A stretch of 64,000 nucleotides of DNA from Fischerella sp. JS2 (GTDB lineage: Bacteria; Cyanobacteriota; Cyanobacteriia; Cyanobacteriales; Nostocaceae): the NCBI RefSeq assembly GCF_032393985.1, contig NZ_CP135918.1:2666001-2730000 (forward strand), written 5' to 3'. The position numbers and the translations under genes are program-made. The notes beneath the pieces are model-generated. The model was not told the origin of the DNA. It saw only the letters and a list, made by a program, of their open reading frames with translations, and ran no database searches. Of the stretch, positions 63,938 through 64,000 are shown piece by piece (positions within the stretch are counted from its first letter, which is position 1; each line of letters opens with the position of its first letter).

Positions 63938-64000
63938 GTGTTGCTTCAACATGACTATACAGGGACTTTTGAAGCCCATATTACCGTCAATGCTCCTAAT
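63938..64000 (+). CDS. Start of a gene cut by the window end
   Basis: GTG at 63938, then LLQHDYTGTFEAHITVNAPN to the last base. It follows a consensus promoter by 95 bases. The translated start looks protein-like but too short to assign. Confidence 0.35.
   Translation, partial: MLLQHDYTGTFEAHITVNAPN

Noticed and set aside
1-64000. CRISPR array
   Set aside because: No regularly spaced 25-40 base repeats with unique spacers were seen; the only tandem repeats are 7-mers.

Overview
The window looks like the chromosome of a filamentous, probably heterocyst-forming cyanobacterium. The octamer GCGATCGC (HIP1) recurs throughout. The genes include flavodoxin, a Psb28-family photosystem II protein, a plastid-type alternative oxidase, RppA-type and Rcp1-like response regulators and DUF2808 proteins. 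Heptanucleotide tandem repeats of the ACTAACT type, known from Nostocales, occur in the right-hand part. No species can be named from the sequence alone.

Layout. (1) 1-50.4 kb is an accessory region of metal, sulfur and envelope genes, full of broken genes. It holds flavodoxin, an IS200/IS605 element, a DUF305 lipoprotein, a CusBA/CopBA-like RND efflux pair, a methyltransferase and an NrsD-like His-tailed exporter (0.4-14 kb). Next come a LysR regulator and a minus-strand run psb28-like / alternative oxidase / membrane protein / NTF2-like lipoprotein / DUF305 / beta-propeller (14.5-19.7 kb). A sulfur block follows, with a YeiH-type exporter, TauE, ETHE1-like persulfide dioxygenase, DUF442 protein and BigR-like ArsR regulator (20.1-23.7 kb). 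Then come an MFS transporter, a COG4705 protein with a two-component pair, and an envelope block with an SMR-type protein, polysaccharide deacetylase, two-domain-cluster glycosyltransferases and DUF2079 (23.8-39 kb). Last are a TauE/PrsW/LepB-remnant stretch, metal-type lipoproteins, two DUF2808 genes and an RppA-like regulator whose kinase is a remnant (40-49.3 kb). (2) At 50.16-50.46 kb a tRNA-Ala(CGC) gene abuts an integrase fragment, which suggests the edge of an old integrated island. (3) 50.5-64 kb is core-like: HAD hydrolase, methyltransferase, RtcB, a Rcp1-like regulator with a hybrid kinase, guaA, ychF and a PLP decarboxylase, separated by STRRs.

Regulation is the most striking aspect. 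Eleven copies of a direct repeat ATTTCAT-N4-ATTTCAT (period 11) lie at 33-48,192, all on the plus strand. Each is followed after exactly 15 nt by a -10-like hexamer, and they sit before the flavodoxin, DUF305, RND, MFS, lipoprotein, DUF2808 and RppA-like genes. A second, unrelated period-11 repeat, ATCTTTCC-R-A-N-TTCTTNAC, occurs seven times at 25,055-43,766. Several copies have a second block, WKTGAAAYT, exactly 13 nt downstream. They precede the COG4705/RR/kinase operon, a peptidoglycan-binding protein, DUF2079 and PMT-type genes and one of two paralogous secreted proteins of unknown family. I read these as two OmpR-type regulons nested in one accessory region; this is inference.

About a dozen pseudogenes lie left of the tRNA and only one is evident to the right of it, consistent with a decaying island or with lower sequence quality there.
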